Below, in pieces: positions 14,061 through 21,554 of a stretch of DNA of 25,249 nt. The stretch's first letter is position 1. Each line of letters starts with the position of its first letter. The notes under the pieces were generated by a model. It did no database searches. It was not told the origin of the DNA and saw nothing but the letters and a program-made list of their open reading frames with translations. Position numbers and translations under genes: made by a program. The DNA is from a virus, in the IMG/VR virus record IMGVR_UViG_3300026512_000056, positions 1 to 25,249 of that record. One strand, given 5' to 3'.

Positions 14061-14492
14061 TTAAGAAATGCTTTTAATCCAAGCCATTGCTTCGTTTTTA
14101 TTATCAAAGAAGTTTACAATATCACTTTTTTCTCGCGTAATAATCATATACATTTTCCCATTAGGCTTAATATTCCCACCCCATAGGTCTTGTTTTCCTG
14201 ATCCCCGAGTTGCTGGATATGTTGGTATTTCAAAAAGTTTAACTTTTTGATTTTTTGTTTGTTTCATAGGCTTAGTCACTTCTGACCATTTAACCAATTT
14301 CCTAACAATGCCATCATAATGTTCAGTATCTGAACTGTCAGAACTAAAATATCTTTTCAAATCTGGAAGTTGCGCTGTCATTCCTGAACCTTCAGCATAT
14401 GTTATCCATAATTCTTTGTAATCTGTATTATATAGTACATATTCTTTTGTTGCCTCATTTATCTCATTTATAAATTCACTAAATGTTATCAT
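14061..14492 (-). CDS. capsid-targeted hypothetical protein, 143 aa
   Basis: Begins MITFSEFINEINEATKEY, matching the capsid-targeting pattern with a likely cut after INE. The mature part has a beta-rich domain (YVLYNTDYKELWITYAEG) and a second segment ending GKMYMIITREKSDIVNFF, with no recognised enzyme motif. GAGGG precedes the ATG. The upstream TATAATTATAAAAG is only a weak late-promoter match, so expression may come from the capsid gene promoter at 15475. A short TTAAC/GTTAA hairpin at 14525-14539 lies in the gap before it. Predicted internal head protein. Confidence 0.6.
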   Translation of the reverse strand: MITFSEFINEINEATKEYVLYNTDYKELWITYAEGSGMTAQLPDLKRYFSSDSSDTEHYDGIVRKLVKWSEVTKPMKQTKNQKVKLFEIPTYPATRGSGKQDLWGGNIKPNGKMYMIITREKSDIVNFFDNKNEAMAWIKSIS

Positions 14493-14542
14493 TTTATTCC
14501 CTCTTTTTTCTTTTATAATTATATTTAACCAATAGTTAAATC

Positions 14543-15451
14543 TTACTTAAATATGGCTAGATCATTAAGATCAACGTCAAACTTTCCGAGGAAACCACTA
14601 ACACCATTGCCTGCATTATACATCTTTTCATCTAAAGGATTTATTGCTATCCCACTTCTATTTAGCAAGAAGAAGATTTGTTCTCCATTATCAGGATTAA
14701 TAGCATCTATCCATTGCATTGTATAGGGAGAGTAAATAGTAGAACCTTTAGAGTATCCATTTCCTTTGATACCAAATATCACAGAATCAGTGCCATCATT
14801 AGGATGAGTATAATCAATATAATACTCTACTCCAGCAATTCTACCAAGGTAAGAAGGACTATCGTCATCAAGTCCTTCAGAATTTGAATCATTTAAAGTA
14901 CCTGCAAGTAAACTGGCAACATTTGATGATACAATAGCCCATCCTAAAGGACTTCTATTATCTGAGATTGGCAAATCAGCTAAACCTTTATTAACTGTGA
15001 TTGAAATGCTTTGGCCTACAGCCCATAAAGAGTTATCAAAATCTGCCCCGGCAAATGATAATGTTGCTTTTGTGCTTGCCCTATCTTTAACCATTGTTAA
15101 AAAACTGTCATCTAATTGATAAACTAATTCATCAACCAAATAATGAGCAAGAACATCATAAAAATTTTCTTTGTATATGCTCTCCAAGTCTTGTAGAGCC
15201 TCCACTGTGAATTCGGTCCTAATTTTTTTGGTTTCGGCATTGATATCAGCTTTTGCTAATGTCAATGTTCCTGTATCTTTATCCCATTGAGCACCTGTAA
15301 TTATTCCCACAGGACCTGTCATAGGTTGAACGTCTGAAACTCTTTTTGCCAAACTCCTTTTTATTAAAATTCTATCTATAGCACCAATTAATTTCGGTTG
15401 ATCTACCATAAAATTTTCTTCATTAAGAGTTTGTAAGTCTTGATTCTCCAT
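14543..15451 (-). CDS. compact gp23-family capsid protein, 302 aa
   Basis: HK97-fold capsid protein related to T4 gp23/gp24. Visible family signatures, in order: VQPMTGPVGI (41-50; T4 VQPMNSPTGQ), EFTVEALQDLESIY followed by LAHYLVDELVYQLDD (T4 YSIELAQDLRAVH), GWAIVSSNVASLLAG, GRIAGVEYYIDY, IYSPYTMQW (T4 IYYAPYV), and IAINPLDE near the end. It is far shorter than gp23 (521 aa): the gap between the first two signatures is only ~30 residues, so the insertion domain is absent, and there is no clear cleaved propeptide. Either a minor or vertex paralogue, or a streamlined capsid protein. TATAAATA lies 23 bases upstream with GGAG at normal distance. Confidence 0.8.
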   Translation of the reverse strand: MENQDLQTLNEENFMVDQPKLIGAIDRILIKRSLAKRVSDVQPMTGPVGIITGAQWDKDTGTLTLAKADINAETKKIRTEFTVEALQDLESIYKENFYDVLAHYLVDELVYQLDDSFLTMVKDRASTKATLSFAGADFDNSLWAVGQSISITVNKGLADLPISDNRSPLGWAIVSSNVASLLAGTLNDSNSEGLDDDSPSYLGRIAGVEYYIDYTHPNDGTDSVIFGIKGNGYSKGSTIYSPYTMQWIDAINPDNGEQIFFLLNRSGIAINPLDEKMYNAGNGVSGFLGKFDVDLNDLAIFK

Positions 15452-15474
15452 ATTTTAATCTCCTTGTTTTGTTT

Positions 15475-15482
15475 TATTTATA
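15475..15482 (-). promoter_or_regulatory. TATAAATA late promoter of the capsid gene
   Basis: Exact octamer, 23 bases before the capsid ATG at 15451, overlapping the stop codon of the 76-aa gene. Confidence 0.75.
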
Positions 15483-15708
15483 TTTTGTTGTATATCACCA
15501 CAATATTATCTTTTTTGGCAAATTTTATATTATTAGGAAATTCAATGATATTATCATTGATACTTACGATATCATCTTTGCCAAATATTATAAAATTATT
15601 AATACTAATACTAATTTCTTCTTCTTTATTTATACTATACTCAGTATATAAAAAAGGATAATCAACCCTAGGGTAATTATCTATTGATAAAGTAAAAATG
15701 TTATCCAT
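15478..15708 (-). CDS. single-domain fibre-module protein, 76 aa
   Basis: Paralogous to the 73-aa protein at 19592: both have E-E-(I/V)-x-I-S-I-N, then DDI-x(2)-I-x-DN-(I/V)-I, and end in a D-I-hhVhY strand. The pattern (hydrophobic strand, I-N-G-like turn, x-DN-x-I, final IVVIY) is also that of the N-terminal 85 residues of the 266-aa fibre protein next door (VTIFINGQML, LYIIYDSD), a module common at the start of phage tail-fibre proteins. It may be a free-standing copy. It is transcribed leftward from the divergent palindromic promoter at 15728. AGG precedes the ATG. Confidence 0.55.
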   Translation of the reverse strand: MDNIFTLSIDNYPRVDYPFLYTEYSINKEEEISISINNFIIFGKDDIVSINDNIIEFPNNIKFAKKDNIVVIYNKI

Positions 15709-15727
15709 ATTGAACCTCCATTATTTT

Positions 15728-15741
15728 TATAAATATTTATA
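15728..15741. promoter_or_regulatory. perfect palindromic divergent late promoter TATAAATATTTATA
   Basis: TATAAATA on the plus strand (15728-15735) and on the minus strand (15734-15741) overlap by two bases. Plus side: 23 bases to the ATG at 15759. Minus side: 25 bases to the ATG at 15708. The same 14-mer recurs at 19847. Confidence 0.75.
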
Positions 15742-15758
15742 AAAACCATGGAGAAGAA

Positions 15759-16559
15759 ATGTTAAAAAGATACAATCCAACAACTCAACCAGATGGCACA
15801 ATAACTTCATGGGATTTACCTGATACTTTTATTGGTGGTACAGTTACCATTTTTATTAATGGTCAAATGTTGGCATTACAAGATGATGATTCTGAAGTAT
15901 ATGGTTATACTGTTGATGAAGATAATAAAACTCTTGATTTTTATAATGCGCCTTTAGATGGTGATTTTCTTTATATAATTTATGATTCAGATGGCAGCAC
16001 AGATGCAGCATCAGATTATAGTGGTACAGGGTTGATGAGATTAAATAAAGGTTTCAATCTAATTTCATACCAAGGACAAAAAGAAGCATTGTGGGATAAA
16101 GATGAATCACAAATAGATTATAAAGAAGGTATTTTGGCGAATGTGCAAAATCTATTTATTGATCAGATAGAAGATGTTTATGGGGTATCTGCTAATACGA
16201 TAGTAAGGGAAATACAAACATATGAAACAGATTCAGGGAAATATAGGACATTTAATGTAGGGAATACATCCCCTGCTTGGTGCGGAGATGCCGAACATAT
16301 CACAAATTCATCATTATATAGGGAAGCATTAACTGACGGCACAGAATATGGGGATCCTGATGATAATGATTATGTTGTTTATAATCCTAATAATTTTACT
16401 TTAAGTAACTGTTATATTGATTCAGACACAATAACATCACTGGACGAAGATAATAAACTAGAAGATTTGCCTGCAGGCTTAAGAACAGGTATTTTAATAT
16501 ACATATATCCTGACGCAGATTTATCAAAAACAGATGATTTGTTAGAAATATGGTTTTAG
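15759..16559 (+). CDS. fibre/adhesin protein with INGQ-type N-terminal module, 266 aa
   Basis: The first ~85 residues form a tail-fibre-type beta module (VTIFINGQML, then YGYTVDEDNKTLDFY and LYIIYDSD). Residues about 95-266 contain GFNLISYQGQ, FIDQIEDVYGVSA and a long acidic beta segment, homologous to the C-terminal domain of the 413-aa protein at 12787. No membrane segment. The start is the second ATG of the leader, preceded by GGAG; the first ATG (15748) is out of frame. It is followed after 10 bases by the 1013-aa repeat protein, whose GGAG overlaps its stop region, so the two form an operon under the 15728 promoter. Confidence 0.65.
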   Translation: MLKRYNPTTQPDGTITSWDLPDTFIGGTVTIFINGQMLALQDDDSEVYGYTVDEDNKTLDFYNAPLDGDFLYIIYDSDGSTDAASDYSGTGLMRLNKGFNLISYQGQKEALWDKDESQIDYKEGILANVQNLFIDQIEDVYGVSANTIVREIQTYETDSGKYRTFNVGNTSPAWCGDAEHITNSSLYREALTDGTEYGDPDDNDYVVYNPNNFTLSNCYIDSDTITSLDEDNKLEDLPAGLRTGILIYIYPDADLSKTDDLLEIWF

Positions 16560-16569
16560 GAGACAATAA

Positions 16570-19500
16570 ATGTCATTAAATTACGATATATCCTGTCACG
16601 CTCTTGATGAGTTAGGAGACAACATTGAAAAAGCCAAGGTACATGCTTATTTCATACAAGTAGATAGTGACTCAAGTGAATCATCATGGGATAATGATAT
16701 AAGGCTAACAGCTGGTAATGGTAAAGTTTCTTTTAACCTTGGCGATGATTCTTTTTTGACCTCAGAGGGTATCATAAAGACAGGAGATAAAGTTCTTATA
16801 TGTGCATGGGTTTCTGATGGGGATGTTGATAATAATGACAAATCTTCAAAAGAAAATAACACTATAACAAAATGTGTTAATTTCATTCATACTATTGATA
16901 CAAGCTCTAGTTCATGGTCTGAAGATTTTACAATATTTGATGCCAAATCACCAGTTTGTGATATTTCTATACCAACTGTTAATTATACGGGACATTCTTT
17001 TACTGTAACTAATAATAGTACTGTTAACCAAGGAAGTTTTGATGATCCAAATTTTGATAGAAGTGATTTATATCAAAATATTACAAACTCAGGGCAAAAT
17101 ATTTATTTGGGTTTGAATATTGAAAAAACTATATATAACTATGAAGAAAATTCTTTTGAAGAAAATGTAACTGAAAATAATACATACTCATATATTGATG
17201 CAGGGGACTATACCATTGTAGTGCGACCATATAATTTCTTGGGATTTTATTGTGAAGTAACAAAAGATGAACATATATTATACAATAAACCAAGTATTGA
17301 TTTTGATTATACTTTTAGTAAATTATTAAATTCTGATAAACATATAGGTGTGGGCAATGATGACAAACTTACAACATCCCAATTAAGTAGCACAAATTAT
17401 GGAGATACTTGGGATCAAATACAAGCAACATTTGATTGGGAAATAACAGATACAAACCAAGATGGTTCGAGCAACACAGATACCTATACAGGGAAAGATG
17501 AAAATTTTGAACCAACAAAATATTTTATGTCAGATGATGATAAAAAAATAACTCTCAAAATAAATTGGAATGATGGTTTTGATGATTTTACTGAAACAAA
17601 AGAATTAGACCCTTTCCTTGATACATATAATATTACACAAAAAATTGCCATTATCGCTCAAAAAGAGTATACAGTCAACAATACATATGTTCCATTGGGT
17701 GATGATGATTTAGTTACTCTCAAAAATTTAAATTTTGATAACGCTTCTCAAGATTATGGCAGTAATTCTCAATGGAAAACCCTTGATTATACTATCACAA
17801 AAAAGAAAAATGACGGTTCAGATGATAATGAAAGTTACTCTTTTTCTGCAGATGATGACGATGATGATAAAGAGGATGACTATTTTAAAGAAATAGATTT
17901 TTTTGTTAAATATTATCACGACACAGACAATACTTGGTCTATAACACAAGAGCTTGTGTATTGGGACGGATATAAAGATGTTCAGAAAAGTATTACAGAA
18001 GATTATACTTCAGAAAAATACTCAATAACTCATAACTTTTACTGGGAAACAGATAGGCACGGCAAAGAAAAAAATATTGTTGATGATAATGATATGGTTT
18101 CAGTGTTTAATACATCTATATTTAGTCCTCAAAATAATCAGGATATAGTAACAAAAGATTATTATGAGATTAGGAAAGAAAAGTATGCATCATATACAGA
18201 TGATAGCACAGAAGATGACACAGAAGAGTTCGAATATACAGAAGATAATCTTACCAATGTTTCAACATTTTATGTAAAAAAGGATGGTGATTTTGAAATT
18301 GAGAATATAATAACATATTATGATGGTTATGATGAGATACAATCAACCAAAACAAGAACATTAACAGCATCTGTGCTTATACCTAATATAATATTTAATT
18401 ATACTTCAAGATTGGGCACAAATAAAGATATAGTAGGAAGAGATGATACAGTAACTTTTATTAACAGTTCTTATTTGTCTGATTATTATAATAAAGAATA
18501 CTCAAAAACCAGTTCAAGGAACCTTAGTATAGATTGGCATTTTTCAAATGACAAAACAAAAGATAATTTCTCAAATATCGACACAATAGGAGGAGATACT
18601 TTTGCTGAAGATGAAACAAATGCAGATGAATTTTTAGATAATGATATGGAAGATAAACCAGAAATAAATTATTGGAGCATAGGAGATCATGATGTAGAAA
18701 TAATTTTTTATTATAATGATGGTTACTTTAATAGAGACAAAAACTTAACAAAAACCATAAAAACAATTCCTTATTCTGATTTGGTTCCAAATGCCACATA
18801 TACTAATAGTGTGCCTGATAGAAATACAGAAATATCTTTTATAGATAATAGTACAAATAATGAAAATAGAATAATAGATATAGATTGGTCACTAACAGAC
18901 AGATATGAAGATAATTCTATGACAACTGATAAAAGAGGAGAAGATAATTTACAGACATGGTTGAATATAGGGAGAACAGAAGAAATAACAGAAAAAGTGA
19001 ATTCAAATGAAAATCACACTTTATCACAGGACACAATAAGATGGGATAACGGCTTTTCATTAATAGAATTTGATAATTCTTATACTATATATACAACTAA
19101 ATATGATATTAATCCTTTATTTTCTTATAGTCAAGAATTTGTAACAGGTCCTGAAATTATATTTACTAATGAAAGCACATCTAATGGCAAAGCTGTGCTA
19201 TTACAATATGATTATGAGATTTCGGACACAGATAATGATGGTAATGATGCTTTTGTAGCATATAGAGATATAGACATAGGTACATCAGAGCAAAAACATA
19301 CTTATAAAAGCGTGAGTAATTCTCCTTTTGAAGGTGATGAAGCAAATAAAGAGGTTATTATATTTCAGGATTATGATGATGGATGGAATGAAGTTTATGA
19401 TAATTATACAGAATTAATATTGGTAAAACCAAATAGAATATCTCAAGATTTTTTATTGACGCCAATAAGACATGAATCAGATACTGAAACAGCCAATAAT

Positions 19501-19611
19501 ATTATTACAGGAAATAATCCTATAGAATTTCACGATACTTCAAGCACAGAAAGAACAGATGATTTATTTATTACTAATGTAAAATATACTATTACTGAGA
19601 CGTGTACATAA
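16570..19611 (+). CDS. large PKD/Ig-like repeat adhesin, 1013 aa, apparently cut short
   Basis: After an N-terminal domain paralogous to that of the 487-aa protein (MSLN start, VLICAWVSDGD), residues ~230-1013 are tandem PKD/Ig-like modules of ~110-130 aa. Each opens with a segment like IVGRDDTVTFINSS or VTGPEIIFTNES, then a D/W-x-I strand, and closes with W/Y-x-DG-(F/Y/W). The closing motif occurs near residues 330, 462, 581, 714, 823 and 934, giving six complete modules. A seventh starts (TGNNPIEFHD) and ends abruptly at YTITETCT, in mid-module. Very acidic, Asn/Asp/Thr-rich, suited to a long surface fibre. Its 3' end overlaps the opposite-strand 73-aa gene by 20 bases. Confidence 0.7.
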   Translation: MSLNYDISCHALDELGDNIEKAKVHAYFIQVDSDSSESSWDNDIRLTAGNGKVSFNLGDDSFLTSEGIIKTGDKVLICAWVSDGDVDNNDKSSKENNTITKCVNFIHTIDTSSSSWSEDFTIFDAKSPVCDISIPTVNYTGHSFTVTNNSTVNQGSFDDPNFDRSDLYQNITNSGQNIYLGLNIEKTIYNYEENSFEENVTENNTYSYIDAGDYTIVVRPYNFLGFYCEVTKDEHILYNKPSIDFDYTFSKLLNSDKHIGVGNDDKLTTSQLSSTNYGDTWDQIQATFDWEITDTNQDGSSNTDTYTGKDENFEPTKYFMSDDDKKITLKINWNDGFDDFTETKELDPFLDTYNITQKIAIIAQKEYTVNNTYVPLGDDDLVTLKNLNFDNASQDYGSNSQWKTLDYTITKKKNDGSDDNESYSFSADDDDDDKEDDYFKEIDFFVKYYHDTDNTWSITQELVYWDGYKDVQKSITEDYTSEKYSITHNFYWETDRHGKEKNIVDDNDMVSVFNTSIFSPQNNQDIVTKDYYEIRKEKYASYTDDSTEDDTEEFEYTEDNLTNVSTFYVKKDGDFEIENIITYYDGYDEIQSTKTRTLTASVLIPNIIFNYTSRLGTNKDIVGRDDTVTFINSSYLSDYYNKEYSKTSSRNLSIDWHFSNDKTKDNFSNIDTIGGDTFAEDETNADEFLDNDMEDKPEINYWSIGDHDVEIIFYYNDGYFNRDKNLTKTIKTIPYSDLVPNATYTNSVPDRNTEISFIDNSTNNENRIIDIDWSLTDRYEDNSMTTDKRGEDNLQTWLNIGRTEEITEKVNSNENHTLSQDTIRWDNGFSLIEFDNSYTIYTTKYDINPLFSYSQEFVTGPEIIFTNESTSNGKAVLLQYDYEISDTDNDGNDAFVAYRDIDIGTSEQKHTYKSVSNSPFEGDEANKEVIIFQDYDDGWNEVYDNYTELILVKPNRISQDFLLTPIRHESDTETANNIITGNNPIEFHDTSSTERTDDLFITNVKYTITETCT

Positions 19612-19813
19612 CATAAAAAATGTCATTGTTATAATCTATATCTAAAGAGTTTTTTACTGTAATAACATTATCTGTAATATCTGTAATATCATCAGATGTG
19701 ATTCCTATTAGTCCATTTATACTAATACAAACTTCTTCTGATGTATCTATGTTATCTTGAACAGTAAAAGTATTATTGTCTGAATCAAGGGTAGGATTAT
19801 TATCTATGGTCAT
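19592..19813 (-). CDS. single-domain fibre-module protein, 73 aa
   Basis: Paralogue of the 76-aa protein at 15478 (EEVCISING, then DDITDITDNVITV, ending IFYVMY). Convergent with and overlapping the end of the 1013-aa adhesin gene by 20 bases. Transcribed leftward from the second palindromic promoter (19847), with a 39-base leader. Gene order and promoter copy the arrangement at the left end of the operon. Function inferred as a fibre-associated module. Confidence 0.55.
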   Translation of the reverse strand: MTIDNNPTLDSDNNTFTVQDNIDTSEEVCISINGLIGITSDDITDITDNVITVKNSLDIDYNNDIFYVMYTSQ

Positions 19814-19846
19814 TTTATTACCTCATATTATCTTGTAGTGTAAATT

Positions 19847-19860
19847 TATAAATATTTATA
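19847..19860. promoter_or_regulatory. perfect palindromic divergent late promoter TATAAATATTTATA
   Basis: Same 14-mer as at 15728. Plus side (19847-19854): 22 bases to the ATG at 19877. Minus side (19853-19860): 39 bases to the ATG at 19813. Confidence 0.75.
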
Positions 19861-19876
19861 AAAAGGACACCCGAAA

Positions 19877-20044
19877 ATGGAAATAGATTTCAATAAAATT
19901 TTAACTAGTGTTATATTGGCCATTCTAATGTATATGGGAAGCACGGTATATGAGATGGATAAAGAACAAAAACTTATAAACTATAAAATTGATCAAATTC
20001 ATATGGTACTTCAAAACCTATATGAGATAAAAGCTAAAGATTAA
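19877..20044 (+). CDS. small single-pass membrane protein, 55 aa
   Basis: Starts MEIDFNKILTSVILAILMYM; residues ~8-25 form one transmembrane helix, followed by a charged amphipathic tail (DKEQKLINYKIDQ) that could be a coiled coil. AAGGAC lies about 8 bases before the ATG and an exact TATAAATA 22 bases upstream, so despite its size it is well supported as a late gene. Its end overlaps the convergent kinase gene by 11 bases. Size and topology would suit a lysis accessory or membrane-anchoring protein; there is no sequence evidence to choose. Confidence 0.65.
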   Translation: MEIDFNKILTSVILAILMYMGSTVYEMDKEQKLINYKIDQIHMVLQNLYEIKAKD

Positions 20045-20600
20045 TGTGACTTACAATTTCTTTGATTGTTTTATCTAAGTTTATATTCTCTACTAAGTAG
20101 TCGCATTCATTGTCTATATCTTCTTGAGAAAATTGTTTTTTATCATCTTCTAATCGCCTATCCCATTCTGTCTTATCGAATGAACCCCTAAGTTTTGCCC
20201 TTTCTTCTCTAATATTATCAGGTACTCTGATAAATATAGAAACAACCCTATCATCAAAATATTTCTTGAATTCCCTCACGCCAAGCATATCTAGCACAAC
20301 AACATAAGATTTGTTATCTTGAATCTCATCATTATGGACTCCATAATACCATAAATCTTTTTTACCATTAACTAAGGTTTCATATTTCCTACACTCGATA
20401 AGTGAACTCTCAGCTTCATATTTCAACATAGTTTCTTTGTCTATAAACCAGTAAGGATTTCCCTGGGACTCATAATCCCTCATTGGTCTAGTTGTGTGGG
20501 AAGTCACAAAATTTAACCCATATTCTTTATTAAGTTTTTCTGCTATAGCATCTTTTCCTGCTCCAGAAAAACCAACCAGCACTAAAATTTTATTATTCAT
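20034..20600 (-). CDS. guanylate kinase-like nucleoside monophosphate kinase, 188 aa
   Basis: Phosphorylates a (d)NMP, most likely (d)GMP, for phage DNA synthesis. Walker A GFSGAGKD at 9-16; the guanylate-kinase signature SHTTRPMRDYESQGNPYWFI at 34-53; a lid-like IFIRVPDNIREERAKLRG near 123-140 with RRLEDDK. Length is typical of Gmk. The P-loop ends in GKD rather than GK[ST], a variation found in some phage dNMP kinases. The ATG overlaps the upstream gene's stop by 4 bases (ATGA), and AAGGAAA precedes it, so it is coupled to the NTPase gene. Confidence 0.8.
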   Translation of the reverse strand: MNNKILVLVGFSGAGKDAIAEKLNKEYGLNFVTSHTTRPMRDYESQGNPYWFIDKETMLKYEAESSLIECRKYETLVNGKKDLWYYGVHNDEIQDNKSYVVVLDMLGVREFKKYFDDRVVSIFIRVPDNIREERAKLRGSFDKTEWDRRLEDDKKQFSQEDIDNECDYLVENINLDKTIKEIVSHINL

Positions 20601-21127
20601 TTGTTTTCCTTACTTAGTATCTTATTTAAAGCTAAATTTATAAATTCTTCGCCTGATTTTACAGATATGTATTCTATTCCTGATTCATCCAAAAAATCTT
20701 TTATTTCTTTTGCTTTTTCATCACTCTCTTCCTCTGTCTGATTTCTGCCAAATTCTTGATATTTATGGTTTCTATCAATAAAGAAATTCAGACTTTTAAA
20801 ATGTTCATTCATCGATAATACTAAATCTTTTGCTTCAGGATAATAACTTAGTTTATCGTCCATATAAGTTATTCCCATAACAAAAGGACTATCGGTGATG
20901 ACATAATCTACTTTTTTATCGAGAACGAAATGTGGATGAAACTGTTTTCCTAGCATAAGTATTTGATTGCTTAATTGGACAAAATTCTCATCATATGTCA
21001 ATTCTTTTGCATATTCTACAACTTCTTCAACTTTTAATTGTCTTTTTTTAAGTTCGTAAAATAACCTTGAACGATTCGTACTTTTCCCGCTACCAGGAGC
21101 ACCATACAGGTTAATATGTAATGCCAT
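20597..21127 (-). CDS. P-loop NTPase, AAA/NadR-like kinase domain, 176 aa
   Basis: Walker A YGAPGSGKSTNRSRLF at 8-23, EVVEYAKELTYDEN at 35-48, and a Walker B-like VDYVITDSP at 73-81. This pattern matches small phage ATPases annotated as NadR/Ttd14-like or AAA domain nucleotide kinases. It is upstream of and coupled to the guanylate kinase-like gene, consistent with nucleotide metabolism. AAGGAAT precedes the ATG. Substrate not predictable. Confidence 0.7.
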   Translation of the reverse strand: MALHINLYGAPGSGKSTNRSRLFYELKKRQLKVEEVVEYAKELTYDENFVQLSNQILMLGKQFHPHFVLDKKVDYVITDSPFVMGITYMDDKLSYYPEAKDLVLSMNEHFKSLNFFIDRNHKYQEFGRNQTEEESDEKAKEIKDFLDESGIEYISVKSGEEFINLALNKILSKENK

Positions 21128-21128
21128 T

Positions 21129-21272
21129 TTATTCCTTTAATTCTATTACAATATAAGAATCATCTTCATAAAAAATTATTCCTTTAAGTTTTCCATCAGT
21201 ATAAACATCCTCGCCCCTATCAGCTAAATGCCATTTTTCTTTAAATAGGTCTACTTCTATATTAATTTTCAT
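21129..21272 (-). CDS. hypothetical protein, 47 aa
   Basis: Small open frame starting MKINIEVDLFKEKW and ending YIVIELKE, compact beta-like and acidic. Its stop is 1 base before the next ATG, and AAAGG lies ~9 bases upstream of its own ATG, which fits the tightly packed gene order here. Not recognised. Confidence 0.5.
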   Translation of the reverse strand: MKINIEVDLFKEKWHLADRGEDVYTDGKLKGIIFYEDDSYIVIELKE

Positions 21273-21276
21273 ATTT

Positions 21277-21545
21277 TTATACCTTTTTATTTAGGAAGTA
21301 AGTTATTCTTATAAGATTTTCTTTTTCACTATATATTGCTTTTATATCTTCTATAATATCAAAGAATTGCTTAATTTTCCCATTTTTCTTATAAAAAGTC
21401 TTTTGAAGATTTGCAGGAAATTTTAATTCGTCATTATACATAAACTCATATTCTTCTTTAATGCAATCTTTATATATGAATTTTTTCTTTTAATTGTAAA
21501 AATTCTGTTCAGAACAGAAACCACAATTTCCGTTTTTTCTGGCAT
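21277..21545 (-). pseudogene. broken small gene with CxxC zinc-knuckle remnant
   Basis: An ATG at 21545 opens a 40-codon frame with no clear character. Adding one A to the A6 run near 21534-21539 gives MPEKNGNCGFCSEQNFYN, a zinc-knuckle start, followed by an in-frame TAA and then an open stretch: FIYKDCIKEEYEFMYNDELK to IRITYFLNKKV, ending at 21277. So the likely ancestral gene (~85 aa) carries a frameshift and an internal stop in this sequence. It lies 10 bases after the phosphatase gene and 4 bases before the 47-aa gene, as expected for a former member of the row. Confidence 0.45.
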
Positions 21546-21554
21546 TATATTCTC

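Noticed and set aside
15627-15634. TATAAATA on the minus strand
   Set aside because: Lies inside the 76-aa coding region (codons for Ser-Ile-Asn) with no gene start at a suitable distance; taken as chance.
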